Shown: positions 10,201 to 20,800 of the stretch, one piece after another
Layout of the letters: every line of letters starts with the position of its first letter
Numbering within the stretch: position 1 is the first letter of the stretch
Source of the DNA: Symbiodinium natans
Lineage: Eukaryota; Sar; Dinophyceae; Suessiales; Symbiodiniaceae
Direction: 5' to 3'
Assembly: GCA_905221605.1 (NCBI GenBank)
Contig: CAJNDS010001591.1
Location: 308,040-372,039, forward strand
DNA: 64,000 nt
Program-made: the position numbers and the translations under genes
Notes under the pieces: generated by a model
The model's database searches: none
Seen by the model: the letters and a program-made list of their open reading frames with translations, nothing else
Told to the model about the DNA's origin: nothing

Positions 10201-12508
10201 TCCGAGACACTCGTTCGGATCACCTTCGAGGTCACCACCTGAGTTTAGGGTTTAGGGTTTAGGGTTTAGGGTTTAGGGTTTAGGGTTTAGGGTTTAGGGA
10301 CAGCACAGCTTGCAACAGCCGGGCGGTTTAGGGGTTTGGGGTATTTGTACCTACAGAATAGTAGCCACTACTCTTAATTAGTAGGTATAACCCCTAAAGC
10401 TGTAGGTAAAGAGGGTCGCAGGTACCAGGTAAGGGTTTGGGGTTTAGGGTTTAGGGCCCTAAACCCTAAACCCTAAACCCTCAACCCTAAACCCCCAGCG
10501 CACCGTGAACTCCTCCGCCAGGGCCATGCGGATACGCTGCGGAAGGCCAGGCACCTCGCTGCCACGTCGATGGAGGTCTGTGGAGTTGCGTTGCTCATCA
10601 AGGAAACCCTAAAGTTGGGGGTCATTTCCCCTGACTAGGTTTAGGGTTTAGGGTTTAGGGTTTAGGGTTTAGGGTTTAGGGTTTAGGGTTTAGGACTACT
10701 ACAGCATAAGTACAATTCCTATTAAGGTGTATGAACCCTTAACACTGTTGGGGTTTCACTTAGTCCCAATAAATAAGGGAGGCCCAGGAGAGCCAAAGCC
10801 ACAAGCACCCACAAAGGAGGGGGCCTCGTCTAGGCGAGGCCAGGCAGCGTTGGCGGCATGGGGCGGTTGCGCCAGAACGTGCCTGTGAAAGAGCTGCCCG
10901 AAACCCTTAAATCCTTGAGCCTCTTCACCTGCAGTTTTATGGGTTATGCCTATGAATTAAAGGGTAGTTGCCACTAAACTGTAGGATAATGGAGTCCCGG
11001 GAAAACCCTCAACACAAAACCCGAAACCCTAAAACCCTAAGCCCCAAGCCCGAAATACCCCAAGTAGGTGGTAAGCCAAGCTAATCCAGCCAAAGCAGCT
11101 TCCAGATCCGTGCCATATGCACCTCAAGAAAAGCAGACGATGGCATGGCAGCAAGGGGGGCTCTGGGTCTGCGATGTAGGGTTTCAGGAGGGCACAAGGT
11201 TTGCGTGGGACTCTATCTACCTACAGTTTAGTCGTAGCCACCCTTAATCTGTAGGTCGAACCCACACAAAACTGCAGGCAAAGGGGATCCCTGGTAGGGT
11301 TTTGGGTTTTTAGGGTGCGGTTCGACTCTTCCGACTCCACATGGCCACAGGCTCCGAAACAAACCCTAACTATGCAAGCCCTGAACCTCAAAGGCCCTAA
11401 GCCCTGAACCCTGAACCCTGCCCTCTAAACCCTAAACCCTAAACCCTAAACCCTAAACCCTAAACCCTAAACCCTAAACCCTAAACCCTAAACCCTAAAC
11501 CCTAGACCCTAGACCCTAAACCCTAACCCAGGCACCGTCTTGATGCCGTGGCCCGTCAGGAAGGCGCGCAGCGAGGGTTCGTCAAAGATGGGCTTCGGGT
11601 GCCTCATGTTCTAAGGGCTTAGGGGTTTTGGGGTTCAGGGGTTTAGGGGTTTAGGTGTTTAGGGTTTAGGGTTTAGGGTTTAGGGTTTAGGTGTTTAGGG
11701 TTACATAGGGTTTAGGGGTTTTGGTTTAGAGGTTTAGGGTTGAGGGGTTTAGGAGTTTAGGGTTGAGGGGTTGAGGGGTTTAGGGTACGTAGGGGTTCAG
11801 GGTTAAGGGGTTTAGGGCTTTGTCAACCATGGGCTCCTAGTATGGTCCCTTGTCCTTGTTTAGAGGGATCCGAAGTATGGGCCCTTATTATGTACAGTGT
11901 ATTTAAGGGCAAATGCAGCAACTAAGGGCCTATACTCCGCGCCTTCGACATGTGTCGCGTGCACGCAGAACTCTCTTATCCGTTGGAGACTACGGGGTTT
12001 ACAAGGGCTACTATATAGGGGCTTATATATAGGAGTTGATATCAAGAGAAGTGTAAGGCCTTGAAGGAGTCTTAGAACTTAGGGCTACCCACTACCCTCA
12101 ACCCTGGGCTGGAGGAAGCAACTCCCTAACACCCTATATCTAGGATGGCCCCTAAAACCCCCTGAAAAATATTCCTGAATATGGCCCTCTTAAACCCAAT
12201 AAGGGAAAATATAAAATGTCCCAAGGGCCTACCTAGATATGCACCAGCATTCACGCTCGCCTCCTCTCCCCCGCCCCCCACCCGCACTTGGAGGGGTTTA
12301 AGGTTAGGGTTTGGGGATTTCACCTGGGGGCGGGCGCATATGAAGCCTAAACCCTAAACGCTAAACCCTAAACCCTAAACCCTAAACCCTAAACCCTAAA
12401 CCCTAAACCCTAAACCCTAAACTCGTGGGTGTTCCCTTTGGTTTTGCGGAATCCGGGGCGCAGCTCCCTGCGCCTGGCAACGGGCCCGGTGCTCAGAATC
12501 GGCGCCAT
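310..12508 (-). CDS. rlmN: RlmN-like radical-SAM rRNA adenine C2-methyltransferase, 25 micro-exons
   Basis: Exons in transcript order: 12423-12508 (ATG), 11536-11602, 11087-11122, 10825-10893, 10504-10554, 10164-10238, 9717-9761, 8965-9006, 8706-8737, 8303-8339, 7884-7918, 7466-7504, 6528-6570, 6189-6233, about 5890-5917, 4742-4793, 4184-4207, 3356-3412, 2409-2492, 1996-2043, 1830-1881, 1632-1673, 1042-1120, 552-619, 310-398 (TGA). The product is about 440 residues, near family size. It carries TLCVSSQ then GCRLGCTFCATGTMG (the CxxxCxxC cluster, split after CAT), VVFMGMGEP, TISTVG, SLHAPN, GVNDS, VNLIPYN and AACGQL. Both catalytic cysteines known from E. coli RlmN (in TLCVSSQ and AACGQL) are present. 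Family role: methylation of A2503 of 23S rRNA, so an organellar ribosome is the likely target (inference). Phases match at most junctions; exon 5890-5917 does not close perfectly, and exons near 9.7-8.7 kb have two phase-consistent solutions. The last exon is less certain. Confidence 0.92.
2501..2587. repeat. Interstitial telomeric array (CCCTAAA)n
   Basis: About 12 perfect CCCTAAA copies in the intron just upstream of methyltransferase exon 2409-2492. Confidence 0.98.
2957..3065. mobile_element. Short inverted-repeat element, family A (CCTTGGGGAC ends)
   Basis: 109 bp with matching ends CCTTGGGGACGAAATGAACC and its complement. Other copies, complete or partial: 1-61, 25268-25325, 26416-26503, 30963-31045, 35841-35945, 36607-36700, 38248-38330, 41523-41638, 43633-43747, 46293-46385, 50213-50310, 61062-61217. 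The interior shares GGGTTTATGGTTCATATACC and GTATAGGGTATATGACCCC. It is non-coding, so any mobilising enzyme must be supplied elsewhere. Copies lie in presumed introns or gene borders. Confidence 0.88.
4059..4172. repeat. Interstitial telomeric array (TTTAGGG)n
   Basis: About 15 TTTAGGG copies with a few variants, ending 12 bp before exon 4184-4207. A run of about 45 G follows that exon at 4228-4276. Confidence 0.98.
4605..4716. mobile_element. Short element, family H
   Basis: About 110 bp, TATACTCCCCTTA at one end and CCCAAGGGGGCTATAGA at the other; AT-rich interior with CTCTTGGGTTTT. Second copy at 17725-17822. Confidence 0.78.
8367..8609. repeat. Longest interstitial telomeric array (TTTAGGG)n
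   Basis: About 33 TTTAGGG copies, with one single-base deletion and two extra-T units, lying immediately to the right of the exon that encodes the CxxxCxxC cluster (8303-8339). Confidence 0.98.
10340..10415. mobile_element. Short element, family E (CTACAGTTTA ends)
   Basis: About 75 bp, inverted ends ACCTACAGTTTAGTAG and ACTGTAGGTAAAGAGG, interior TAGTAGGTATAACCC. Other copies: 5798-5868, 5963-6062, 10918-10995, 11213-11290, 21041-21090. Most lie in introns of the methyltransferase gene. Confidence 0.82.
11427..11525. repeat. Interstitial telomeric array (CCCTAAA)n
   Basis: About 14 CCCTAAA units, the last few drifting to CCCTAGA, ending 11 bp left of exon 11536-11602. Confidence 0.97.
12132..12237. 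mobile_element. Short element, family D
   Basis: About 100 bp with CTAG-type ends and the shared interior AATAAGGGAAAATATAA and TGTCCCAAG. Other copies: 40750-40845, 54168-54292 and 60868-61020 (two overlapping). Confidence 0.82.
12349..12420. repeat. Telomeric array forming the first intron boundary
   Basis: CCCTAAA units end directly at the exon 12423-12508. On the minus strand the intron begins GTTTAGGG, so the repeat itself carries the donor. Confidence 0.96.
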
Positions 12509-12659
12509 GCCGGCAAGGGGAAAAATGAGAGAACGAAAGAAACGCGGGATCCGCCTCTTGGGTTCAGGGTTTAGGGTTTAGGGTTTAGGGTTTAGGGTTT
12601 AGGGTTTAGGGTTTAGGGTTTAGGGTTTAGGGTTTAGGGTTTAGGGTTTGTTCAGGGCT

Positions 12660-13560
12660 TCGGGGTTGCTAGCTAGAGGTTTAGGGTTTTGTAGGGTTTA
12701 GGGCCTAGGGCTTCGGGCTTCTCAGTTACAAGGGGCCTTAAGGGCTTTACAGGGTTCATAGGCTGTTGATGGGGCTTATGGGGTTTACAGTTTAAAGGGT
12801 GCAGGCGGCTGATAGGGTTTTGTAGGGTGCAGGGTTAACCTAGAGACGCCAGGAACGCTGGATGTTTTCGTATACAGGGATGCTATTGTCATAGCATCAT
12901 ACAATCATATAGTGCATACTAGTTATACTAACATTGCAGCAACACATGATGCATGATGACATGTTCGCTTCTTTTGTGTGCGAGCATGTGGTGCACGAAG
13001 TTGCGCTCATGAGACGATGTAAGAGGCTGGTAAGGCTCAAGTGCAAACGCTTCTAGCCAAACATCTGCGGCGAAAAGGCTTGCTCGAAGGACTTGGCACA
13101 TCTTGCCCCCTAAAACCCTAAGCCCTAAACAGAACACAGCTGGACACGGCACCAGAACTGTCCACCAAAACTCTCAATGTCCATATGATCCATATGCAGC
13201 ATAACAGGTTGCGGTAACCTTGCTCAGAATCGGTGACCAAAATCTGGCGGAACAAGCTTGTGACACGCTTGAGGTGACAGAGGACGGGTGAGCCGAGCGT
13301 CTTGGACGAATTTCGGACTCGACGACATGTGAAGGTGGCCGACACTGCGACGGTTTGCAGACCATCGTCCGGGATGCCTGGACTTAAAGAGTGCAGAGTC
13401 CACGGTATGGTACTGTAACTTGATTACAGTTCCTTGCAACCCAGGCACACACGGAACGATGGCCTTGAGAACACAGGCTGCGTTCTCAGAAGGCAGAATA
13501 GATGCGTAGAAAGTGGCGCCGAGTCGTTCGTGGCTGGTGCGTATCTGTGTTTAGGGTTTA
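12660..13560. other. Spacer between methyltransferase and WW genes
   Basis: 900 bp with few telomeric repeats. It includes degenerate TTTAGGG to 12830 and unique sequence to 13550. Several weak minus-strand frames exist, one of which (12928-13110) is listed. The stretch upstream of the methyltransferase ATG may hold a promoter or trans-splice region, but no element can be named. Confidence 0.5.
12928..13110 (-). CDS. Possible terminal exon of the WW-domain gene
   Basis: A reading frame without stops ends at TAG (12928-12930) and has protein-like composition (SLFAADVWLEAFALEPY, then TSSHERNFVHHML). It lies between the WW gene and the start of the methyltransferase gene on the same strand, so it could be the last exon of the WW gene. 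No splice junction connects it, and it may be an untranslated or chance frame. Confidence 0.25.
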   Translation of the reverse strand, partial: GGKMCQVLRASLFAADVWLEAFALEPYQPLTSSHERNFVHHMLAHKRSEHVIMHHVLLQC

Positions 13561-14293
13561 GGGTTTAGGGGGACGGGCAGGATCGTTGAGGTTCATGAAT
13601 CCCGCTTGTGGCGTCAGGTGGACGACAGCCGCTGGATGAGGACAAAATATCCAATATCATCCCTGAACCCTGAACCCTGAACCCTAAACCCTCTTGGAAG
13701 TCGGAGTTTGGGTCCGGAACATCGCGTGGCTCGCGAATAGCACATGACACTTAGGGTTGAGGGCTTCGGGCTTAGGGCAAGCTGTCGCCAAACTCCGAAA
13801 TGACCCCACACTCTCTCGGCTCCATCCCACTGTCAAGTCAATATGTAGTGTTTAGAAAAGAAGGGGAAACCTGCAGCCTTCTGTACAATTCACCATGCCT
13901 GAAATTCATGAGTCCACGTCAATGTAGTGTGTCCGACCGTTCATTGCGAAATGAAAGCCGCTCCGCTATCCTGGCAGCCTGGCCAACCTGAATGCTCATG
14001 TGCATTGCACCACGACGGAATACAGACCTCTTTTGCGTGGTCTGTAGTATAGAGGTATTGGACGTTTAGAACCCCTCAAGGGTTTGTAGGCCATTGCCAA
14101 GATTCACCAACAACCTATTTGATCCCTAAAAATCCTGTAAGGGGGCTTTTCGCAAGCGAAAAAGTAGTTTCTGAGTTCCCCAAACCCTAAACCCTAAACC
14201 CTGAAACCTGAACCCTGAACCCTGAACCCTAAACCCTAAACCCTAAACCCTAAACCCTAAACCCTAAACCCTAAACCCTAAAAGGCGGCAACC

Positions 14294-16267
14294 CTAGACT
14301 CGCAGCAGCCGCACTCCTCCAACTGGCGGCGAAGGGCCACACCATCAGACGCAGGGCCCAAGAGCTCCCGAATCTCCTGTTTATATTAAATGGGTTTAGG
14401 GTTTAGGGTTTAGGGTTTAGGGTTTAGGGTTTAGGGTTTATGGATTCAATTTCATCTGTAAGAAACTATGAAAGGATTAGAATGTAGAATATGTAAGATT
14501 GCACTCTATCATGCAGAAGATACTATCACATACTATCTAGTACTAAGCTACTCTAGTCTGCTACATTCCAATATACTAGACTAGATCACACTGAAAAGTG
14601 TACGATATTATGCCAGTACTGTGCAATACGATATCAAAATAATAAGATAAGATCAACACCGCAATGTGTTTCTACCTCTGCCTCTATACTGATATACCTA
14701 CATGTCATATCCTATTGATGCATTCTACTACCTCAAACTATCGTTGTATACTTAAATTAGGCATCTCTCAAGACTGTTTCAATTTTAAAGTATGCATCTC
14801 TGAAAAACTAATCTCTCAAAACCACTTCGTCCTGCGTGGAAAGGACCTTCACAGCAGGTTGCGTCGGCCTTTGCAGCGTGACTTGGCCCTGGGACCCCAG
14901 GCCCTGCCCTACAGGGTTCAGGGTTCAGGGTTCAGGGTTTAGGGTTTAGGGTTTAGGGTTTAGGGTTTGGGGTTTAGGGTTTAGGGTTATACGGTTTAGC
15001 AGGGGGGTCTGATGGATTATTTGGCATCGGCTGGATGCAAAACTATGCCACGGCACACAACCCTAAACCCTAAACCCTAAACCCTAAACCCTCCAAAGGC
15101 TTGATGGCAAAGCTGGGCTCCATACACTTCCCAGGCAGACTTTCCGTTCAGGAGGTTCACGTAGTACATTTGACCTCGATGGCTGCGCTGAATTCTGGCC
15201 TTATGCTGATTTAGTCAGAATATTGTAGAACCAACAATATACCGTTGCAATTCTTATGGTTTAAATCATTTTGTATACTATAATGAAAATATGTGTGCAT
15301 GTATATGTATATATACATATTTGTATATATATATATATATTTTACATTATAATATGTGTGTGTGTGTGTGTATATGAGTATATGATAACAACATGTATTC
15401 CACCCCCCCCCCCCCCCCCCCCCCCCCCCACCCCAGTGGACTCCTTGAAGAGAGAACCACAACAAACGCGCCTCCGTAAGCCGCTGCCGACTGTGCAATC
15501 CAACCCTCTGGCAGGGCCTGGGCATGGACTTTGAGGGTTTATAGGGTTTAGGGTTTAGGGTTTAGGGTTTAGGGTTTAGGGTTTAGGGTTTAGGGTTTAG
15601 GGTTTAGGGTTTAGGGTGAAGTTTTCATCATGGTCATCGTTAGTTGCCATAAGCGTCACCGTTAGATTTGTCATTAGAATCAGAGGTCCCAGTGGCCATC
15701 ATAGTCAGAATCCCAGAGCAAAATCGTCATAAAAAATTCAAAAAATGCCAGGATAGTCATATTGTAGTTTTGATCCCAAGAGTCACGACATTCATAGTCA
15801 ACAAAGCATTCATGATAAGCATCAGGTCCTTTCTTTTACAATAAATAAAATACTCATCTCCGACATAACCATGACACATCTTCAAGCATCCATTTCACAA
15901 GCAGACTTTGGCTTCGAGCGTGCCTTTAACACGCGCAGGGCCTGAAGCGTGGGTGCAAGAAGGAGGGTGGGGGTGGGAGGGCGTTTGAGATTCCCACGTT
16001 TGACCGCTGAACGCCGGTGCTCTTCACCTGGCCCCGCACCTGCGAATGGTGCGAAAGAGATTCGCAGAGACTCAGACACAGATTTCATGCATTTCACCCA
16101 CATCGCACGTAGCCATCCTAAACCCTAAACCCTAAACTTTAAACCCTAAACCGTACACCCTAAACCCAACAGAGCCGACATACCCCCCCCCCCCCCCCCC
16201 CCAGCGCCCTGCAACTTCCCGCGCGTGGCATGGCCTGGTCGGACCAGTCCGACTCCGTCAAGCCCAT
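14294..16267 (-). CDS. WW-domain protein, N-terminal exons
   Basis: Exons: 16235-16267 (ATG, MGLTESDWSDQ), 15472-15517 (ALPEGWIAQSAAAYG), 15128-15174 (QMYYVNLLNGKSAWE), 14832-14888 (QVTLQRPTQPAVKVLSTQ), 14294-14376 (EIRELLGPASDG, LRRQLEECG). Joined, exons 2 and 3 make a WW domain: LPEGW, the central YYVN, and the second conserved Trp in SAW. The closing Pro normally two residues after that Trp is not visible at the junction. WW domains bind Pro-rich ligands; nothing here fixes the pathway. Junction phases 0, 1, 0 agree, and donors are GC (16234, 15471), GT (15127) and GA (14831). The ATG lies six bases after a CAG, which could be an internal or a trans-splice acceptor. The 3' end is not resolved. 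Confidence 0.8.
14440..14830. other. AT-rich intron segment in the WW gene
   Basis: Low-GC, telomere-free sequence with repeated ACTA/GATA-like words. No exon seen. Confidence 0.5.
15537..15615. repeat. Interstitial telomeric array (TTTAGGG)n
   Basis: About 11 TTTAGGG copies to the right of the first WW-domain exon (15472-15517), in the intron that separates it from the start exon. Confidence 0.97.
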
Positions 16268-17160
16268 GGCAGCCTGCGATCAGCGACACAAAGCATGCTC
16301 TACAGCTTACAGGGGTTTTAGGTCCTTTAGGGTTTCAGGGTTTAAGGGGTTTAGGGTTGAAAGTTTAGGGTTTAGGGTTTAAAGATAGGGGCTTAGGTTT
16401 CATTGCTGTGCAAAGCTATGCAGAATCCACGGGTTAAAGCTCAGGGCTGAAGATTTCAGGATCTGGAGTGAAGAGCCCGCCAAACTGCACCATTCTGCTC
16501 CCAGCATGTGAGCCCTGTTGGGATTTCAATGCATTTCAATGTGGTCCGTGTCAGACTTTCAACAAGATGCTATCTTGTGTAATCCGCGTGACGAATCTAG
16601 ATTCTAGGCTTTAGGGCGTAGGGCAGCTTTGGGATAACTTAGGGTTCTAAGTGGAAACTGATCTACTTGGGAGCGGGGCCGTCTTCAAACAGAATGCCTA
16701 ACTCGTTGAGTGTAGAAGTTTGATTGCCCCGATGCCAAGCACCCTCCCCACATGGCTATGTAGGCTATGTTGGCATGCGCGGTCAAGAGGAGTCAGAAAT
16801 GAACCTGCGCGGTGCTGACAAGACCTGGAGATGTGTCCATTTGCCTCAAGATGGATACCCCGAATATGCTTCAACAGATACTACAATCCTTCGTTAATGA
16901 ACCCACAAAAGGGTATAGCACCTCGCTCTTTGGAAACACCCACATATCATGTATTCGCTTCTGCCAGGTCTGCGCATCACACAGGGAGTCTCAGTTGAAC
17001 CTTCCCCGGCCAAACTTGCGTCTGGGCCGCGCTTGGGCGAACTTTCTGCCCAGCAACGAGAAGGCAACATGAGCTTAAGAACAAATTTCTAAGGCCAAGT
17101 GGATTTACCTGACCGGATGAAGCTATTTCCCTGACTGTTCACGAGGTCAAGGGATCCTCG
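15620..17160. other. Intron and spacer around the WW gene start
   Basis: Apart from the start exon at 16235-16267 the stretch holds TCAT-rich unique DNA (15620-15900), a weak minus frame (15882-16103), poly-C at 16184-16201 and unique sequence to 17160. A plus frame at 16812-17072 has no splice context or partner exons. Confidence 0.45.
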
Positions 17161-17419
17161 CACTCACTGATAATTGTCTCTACACAGCCTCCTAGAGCCC
17201 ATACAGTCGCACGAAGGGGCGCAATGTGGGGGTTTACGAAATTTGGGGGGTACCTTCTTGGGTCCTTTCATAAGGGAATCGTACTCTTTGAGGGTCCATT
17301 TTAGGGGTCCCCTGTGTTCGTAGACCCCCATATAAATTTCCCAAGCCAGCTCAGCAGCAGCAGCCGCAGCAACAGGAGCTTGAGCCGCCACAGCCTGGAA
17401 CATCGATGCGCCCATGCTC

Positions 17420-17520
17420 AACCCTAAACCCTAAACCCTAAACCCTAAACCCTAAACCCTAAACCCTAAACCCTAAACCCTAAACCCTAAACCCTAAACC
17501 CTAAACCCTAAACCCTAAAC
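17420..17520. repeat. Interstitial telomeric array (CCCTAAA)n
   Basis: About 14 CCCTAAA copies between the scramblase 3' region and an Ala-rich open segment at about 17330-17420. Confidence 0.97.
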
Positions 17521-17838
17521 CGTGCGCACTTCACCATCACCCTAAACAATAAGCCCAGGGCTCTGAGCCCTAAAGCCTGCATACAAATCCTGGACTCTGA
17601 ACCCTTAAACCTGAAAGCCCGTGCTGAAAAACTCTGCGGCGCTTTGAGTGCCTGCTGGGCTTGACGCTCTAAATTCTAGAAGAGCTATATACACCCTGGA
17701 CTCTGTTTCCTATAAGCCTGAACTGTAACTTCTATACTCCCCTTATAACCCTAAAAAACATACTATTTTGAATATCCTCTTGGGTTTTCTATAAACAGAA
17801 TTCCCAAGGGGGATATAGACTTAATACCAGGCAGCAAC

Positions 17839-20800
17839 CGGGAGTCGACGCGTCCATGAACGCATCCGCCACCACGGCGGAGCCCACATCCTGGCGGAGC
17901 GAGTTGTCAAGCGGTTTAGGTTTTTTGGGGTTTGGGGTTTAGGGTTTAGGGTTTGGGGTTTAGGGTTTTGGGTTTTGGGTTTAGGGTTTAGAGTGAACAC
18001 CGCCATCCGGAGACAGGGCAGGTGGGTACTTCCCAAAGTAAGGGCGTACCCCGTATATGCCCCAAATAGACTCGAATCCCCTTAAAAGGGAACCGCCAAA
18101 AGGGTACCCCTATTTTCGGAAAGTCCCTAAATGTCCTGCTCAACGGTAGGATGCGGCGTGTTGAAGAACCTCTGCAAGGCAAGTCGTGAAGATGGTGATG
18201 GATAACATTGCTAGCTGATTCAGTGGCTTCCAAGTGGCAAAAAGTCCATGTAGATGGTGAAGGACAACAGCAGTGCTTTCCAGGCAGGATCCTGCTGTCG
18301 AACTCACGGCACACACAACTGCGACCCTAATCAACAAACCTAAACCCTAAACCCTAAACCCTAAACTCAACATAAACACCTAAAAAAACCGGATCCGGGA
18401 GGGATCCTTCCCTGCTGTGTGAGGCCCGAAAGTGTCCTGGACAAGCTCGAACTGGATCTTGTAGTTGTCCACATCCGAGGCAAAGATCCATGTCAACTTG
18501 GCTTAGGGTTTAGGGTTTAGGGTTTAGGGTCTAGGGTCTAGGGTCGAGGCTTTAGGCTTTAGGCTTTAGGCTTTAGGCTTTAGGCTTTAGGCTTTAGGCT
18601 TTAGGCCTGAAGCCTTAGGCTTTAGGCTTTAGGCTTTAGGCTTTAGGCTTTAGGGTTAGTCTTTAGGGTTTAGGGCTTAGGGTTTGGGGTTTCGGGCTTT
18701 TCAGAGCTCATGGGTTCTCCTACTAACCCCCGTCTAGACAAACCCCACTAGGTTCCCCCCATGATTAAGGCTATTAAGGGATAATTAAGGCCTATTCAGG
18801 CGATTAAAAGGGGGTTTAGGGTTTAGGGTTTAGGGGGGAACTAGGGGGGGGGTAGTATAGATTTCTTCCGAGCAGAAGAACCCCTGGAGGCTTTCTACCC
18901 GGAAAACAGATGGACTACTATGATCGACTGCCTTCCACTGCTCCAGCAGGGAAATAAACCCAAACATGCATCCAAATGCCCATGGCTTCCCGGGGCACAG
19001 CCTTGTCTTTTTTTTCTGCGCCGCAACTCCAAACTTAAACGCTAAACTTCTAGCGAGCCCCTCTAAACTCAAGACCTTGAACCCAGAAATCTAGACTGCG
19101 TACTTGCAAGGAAATGGAGCCCATCCCGTGTTGCTGCGGCCTCACAACCATCTGCAGCTGCTGGGGTATGGTTTGGGGTTTAGGGTTTAGGGTTCAGGGC
19201 TTAGGGTCGTAAAGTTCTGCCTCAAGATCTTGAAGTGAAGTGCCCAACAAGCGAAACAAAGCCAAACAGTCCCATTACCCCCTCCCCCTCCTGGAGCCAT
19301 ATCGCTCACGCTACTCGTGATATGTCCTTGGATCTTGTATAAACAGGGATACAACCTAACTCCCAAGGAGACCATAGAGGTTCGTGTTGGAACCTTCTCG
19401 GAGAGAATCACTAAACCCTAAACCCTAAGCTAGGGTTTAGGGTTTAGGGTTTAGGATTTAGGGTTTAGGGTTTAGGGTTTAGGGTTTAGGGTTTGGGGTT
19501 TAAACCCTAAACTTGCCCAGCAGCCAAGCTGGGGACTTGCTTCTGGATGCTGGCCACTCGTGCACCTGTGAGAACTTTCCGCGGGTTTAGGGTTTAGGGT
19601 TTAGGGTTTAGGGTTTAGGGTTTAGGGTTTAGGGTTTAGGGTTTAGGGTTTAGGGTTTAGGGTTTAGGGTTTAGGGTTTAGGGTTTAGGGTTTTCGGGTT
19701 GAGGGTTTTCGGGTGGTAGGGTTTTGGGGTTCAGTGTTGAAGGGTTTTAGGGTTTCAGGGTTAATATCGGGGCCTTAATAGCTAGAATAGGATTTTGGGG
19801 GTTATTATACTTACAAAGGGGCCATACTATTCGTAATTATTCCGAGGTGGTTGTTTTTGTCTTCCTCGGTGAGCTACGCGTCGCTTTAAAACTAAACCCG
19901 AAGTACACTTTTTGACTACATGAACGCCCGGCTGCTCCAGCCCTAAACCCTAAACCCTCAACCCTCAACCCTAAGCCCTAAGCCCTAAGCCCTAAACCCT
20001 AAACCCTCAGCCCTAAACTCTAAAGCCTACACCCTGGCACCCAAGCTTGCCTGTTTGAGCATCGAGCACGTCGAAAGAGAGCTCGGAGCAAGGACCGCAG
20101 GGGAGAGGACACCTCGAAGGGTGCTTAGGGCTAAGGGCTCAGGGCTTTGAATCTTCCGAGAACATTGATTCAATAGAATACTGCATCCATATACCCGAAA
20201 CCCTAAACCCAAGTGACCCAAACCCTAAACCCTAAAACCTAAACCCTGAATCCTGAACCCTAAACCCTAAACCCCAAATGGCGCCACATCAAAAGAAGAA
20301 CAAGCAAATTAGGCAAAGGGGCCACACCGCGGGCTGGCAGCAACCTCCGTGCACCTCCAGCACCTCCAGCTATAGGGTTCTTAAGAAAGGTTTAGGGCTC
20401 TTAAGAAAGGTTTAGGGCTTAGGGCTTAGGGCTTAGGGCTTAGGGCTTAGGGCTTAGGGCTTAGGGCTTAGGGCTTAGGGCTTAGGGCTTAGGGTTTAGG
20501 GTTTAGGGTTTAGGGTTTAGGGTTTAGTACTTTAGGGTTTAGGGTTTAGGGGGGGGAGGGGGGGGGTTCAAGGGGGTATCCTGTTTAGGGTCTAGGGCTT
20601 AAGCTTGGGTTACATACCCCCCTTGAACCCCCCCTCCCTTAAGAACCCTAGAATTCTCCAATGCGAATGGCATTCAGCTAGATACGTTCGAAGATGCTTC
20701 GTAGCTGCGGTTTAGGGTTTAGGGTTTAGAGCTCAGGGTTTAGGGCTTGGGGTTCGAAACTTTGAAGCATCCACAATGTGCCATGCACAAAGCCCCAACG

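Noticed and set aside
14664-14942. 92-codon plus frame
   Set aside because: Its 3' part overlaps the better supported minus exon 14832-14888, and its 5' part is AT-rich low-complexity sequence.
19081-19170. Minus segment reading LQMVVRPQQHGMGSISLQ as a scramblase exon
   Set aside because: Exons 19513-19565 and 18437-18496 join directly in phase with a family-like sequence; this piece would interrupt the domain.
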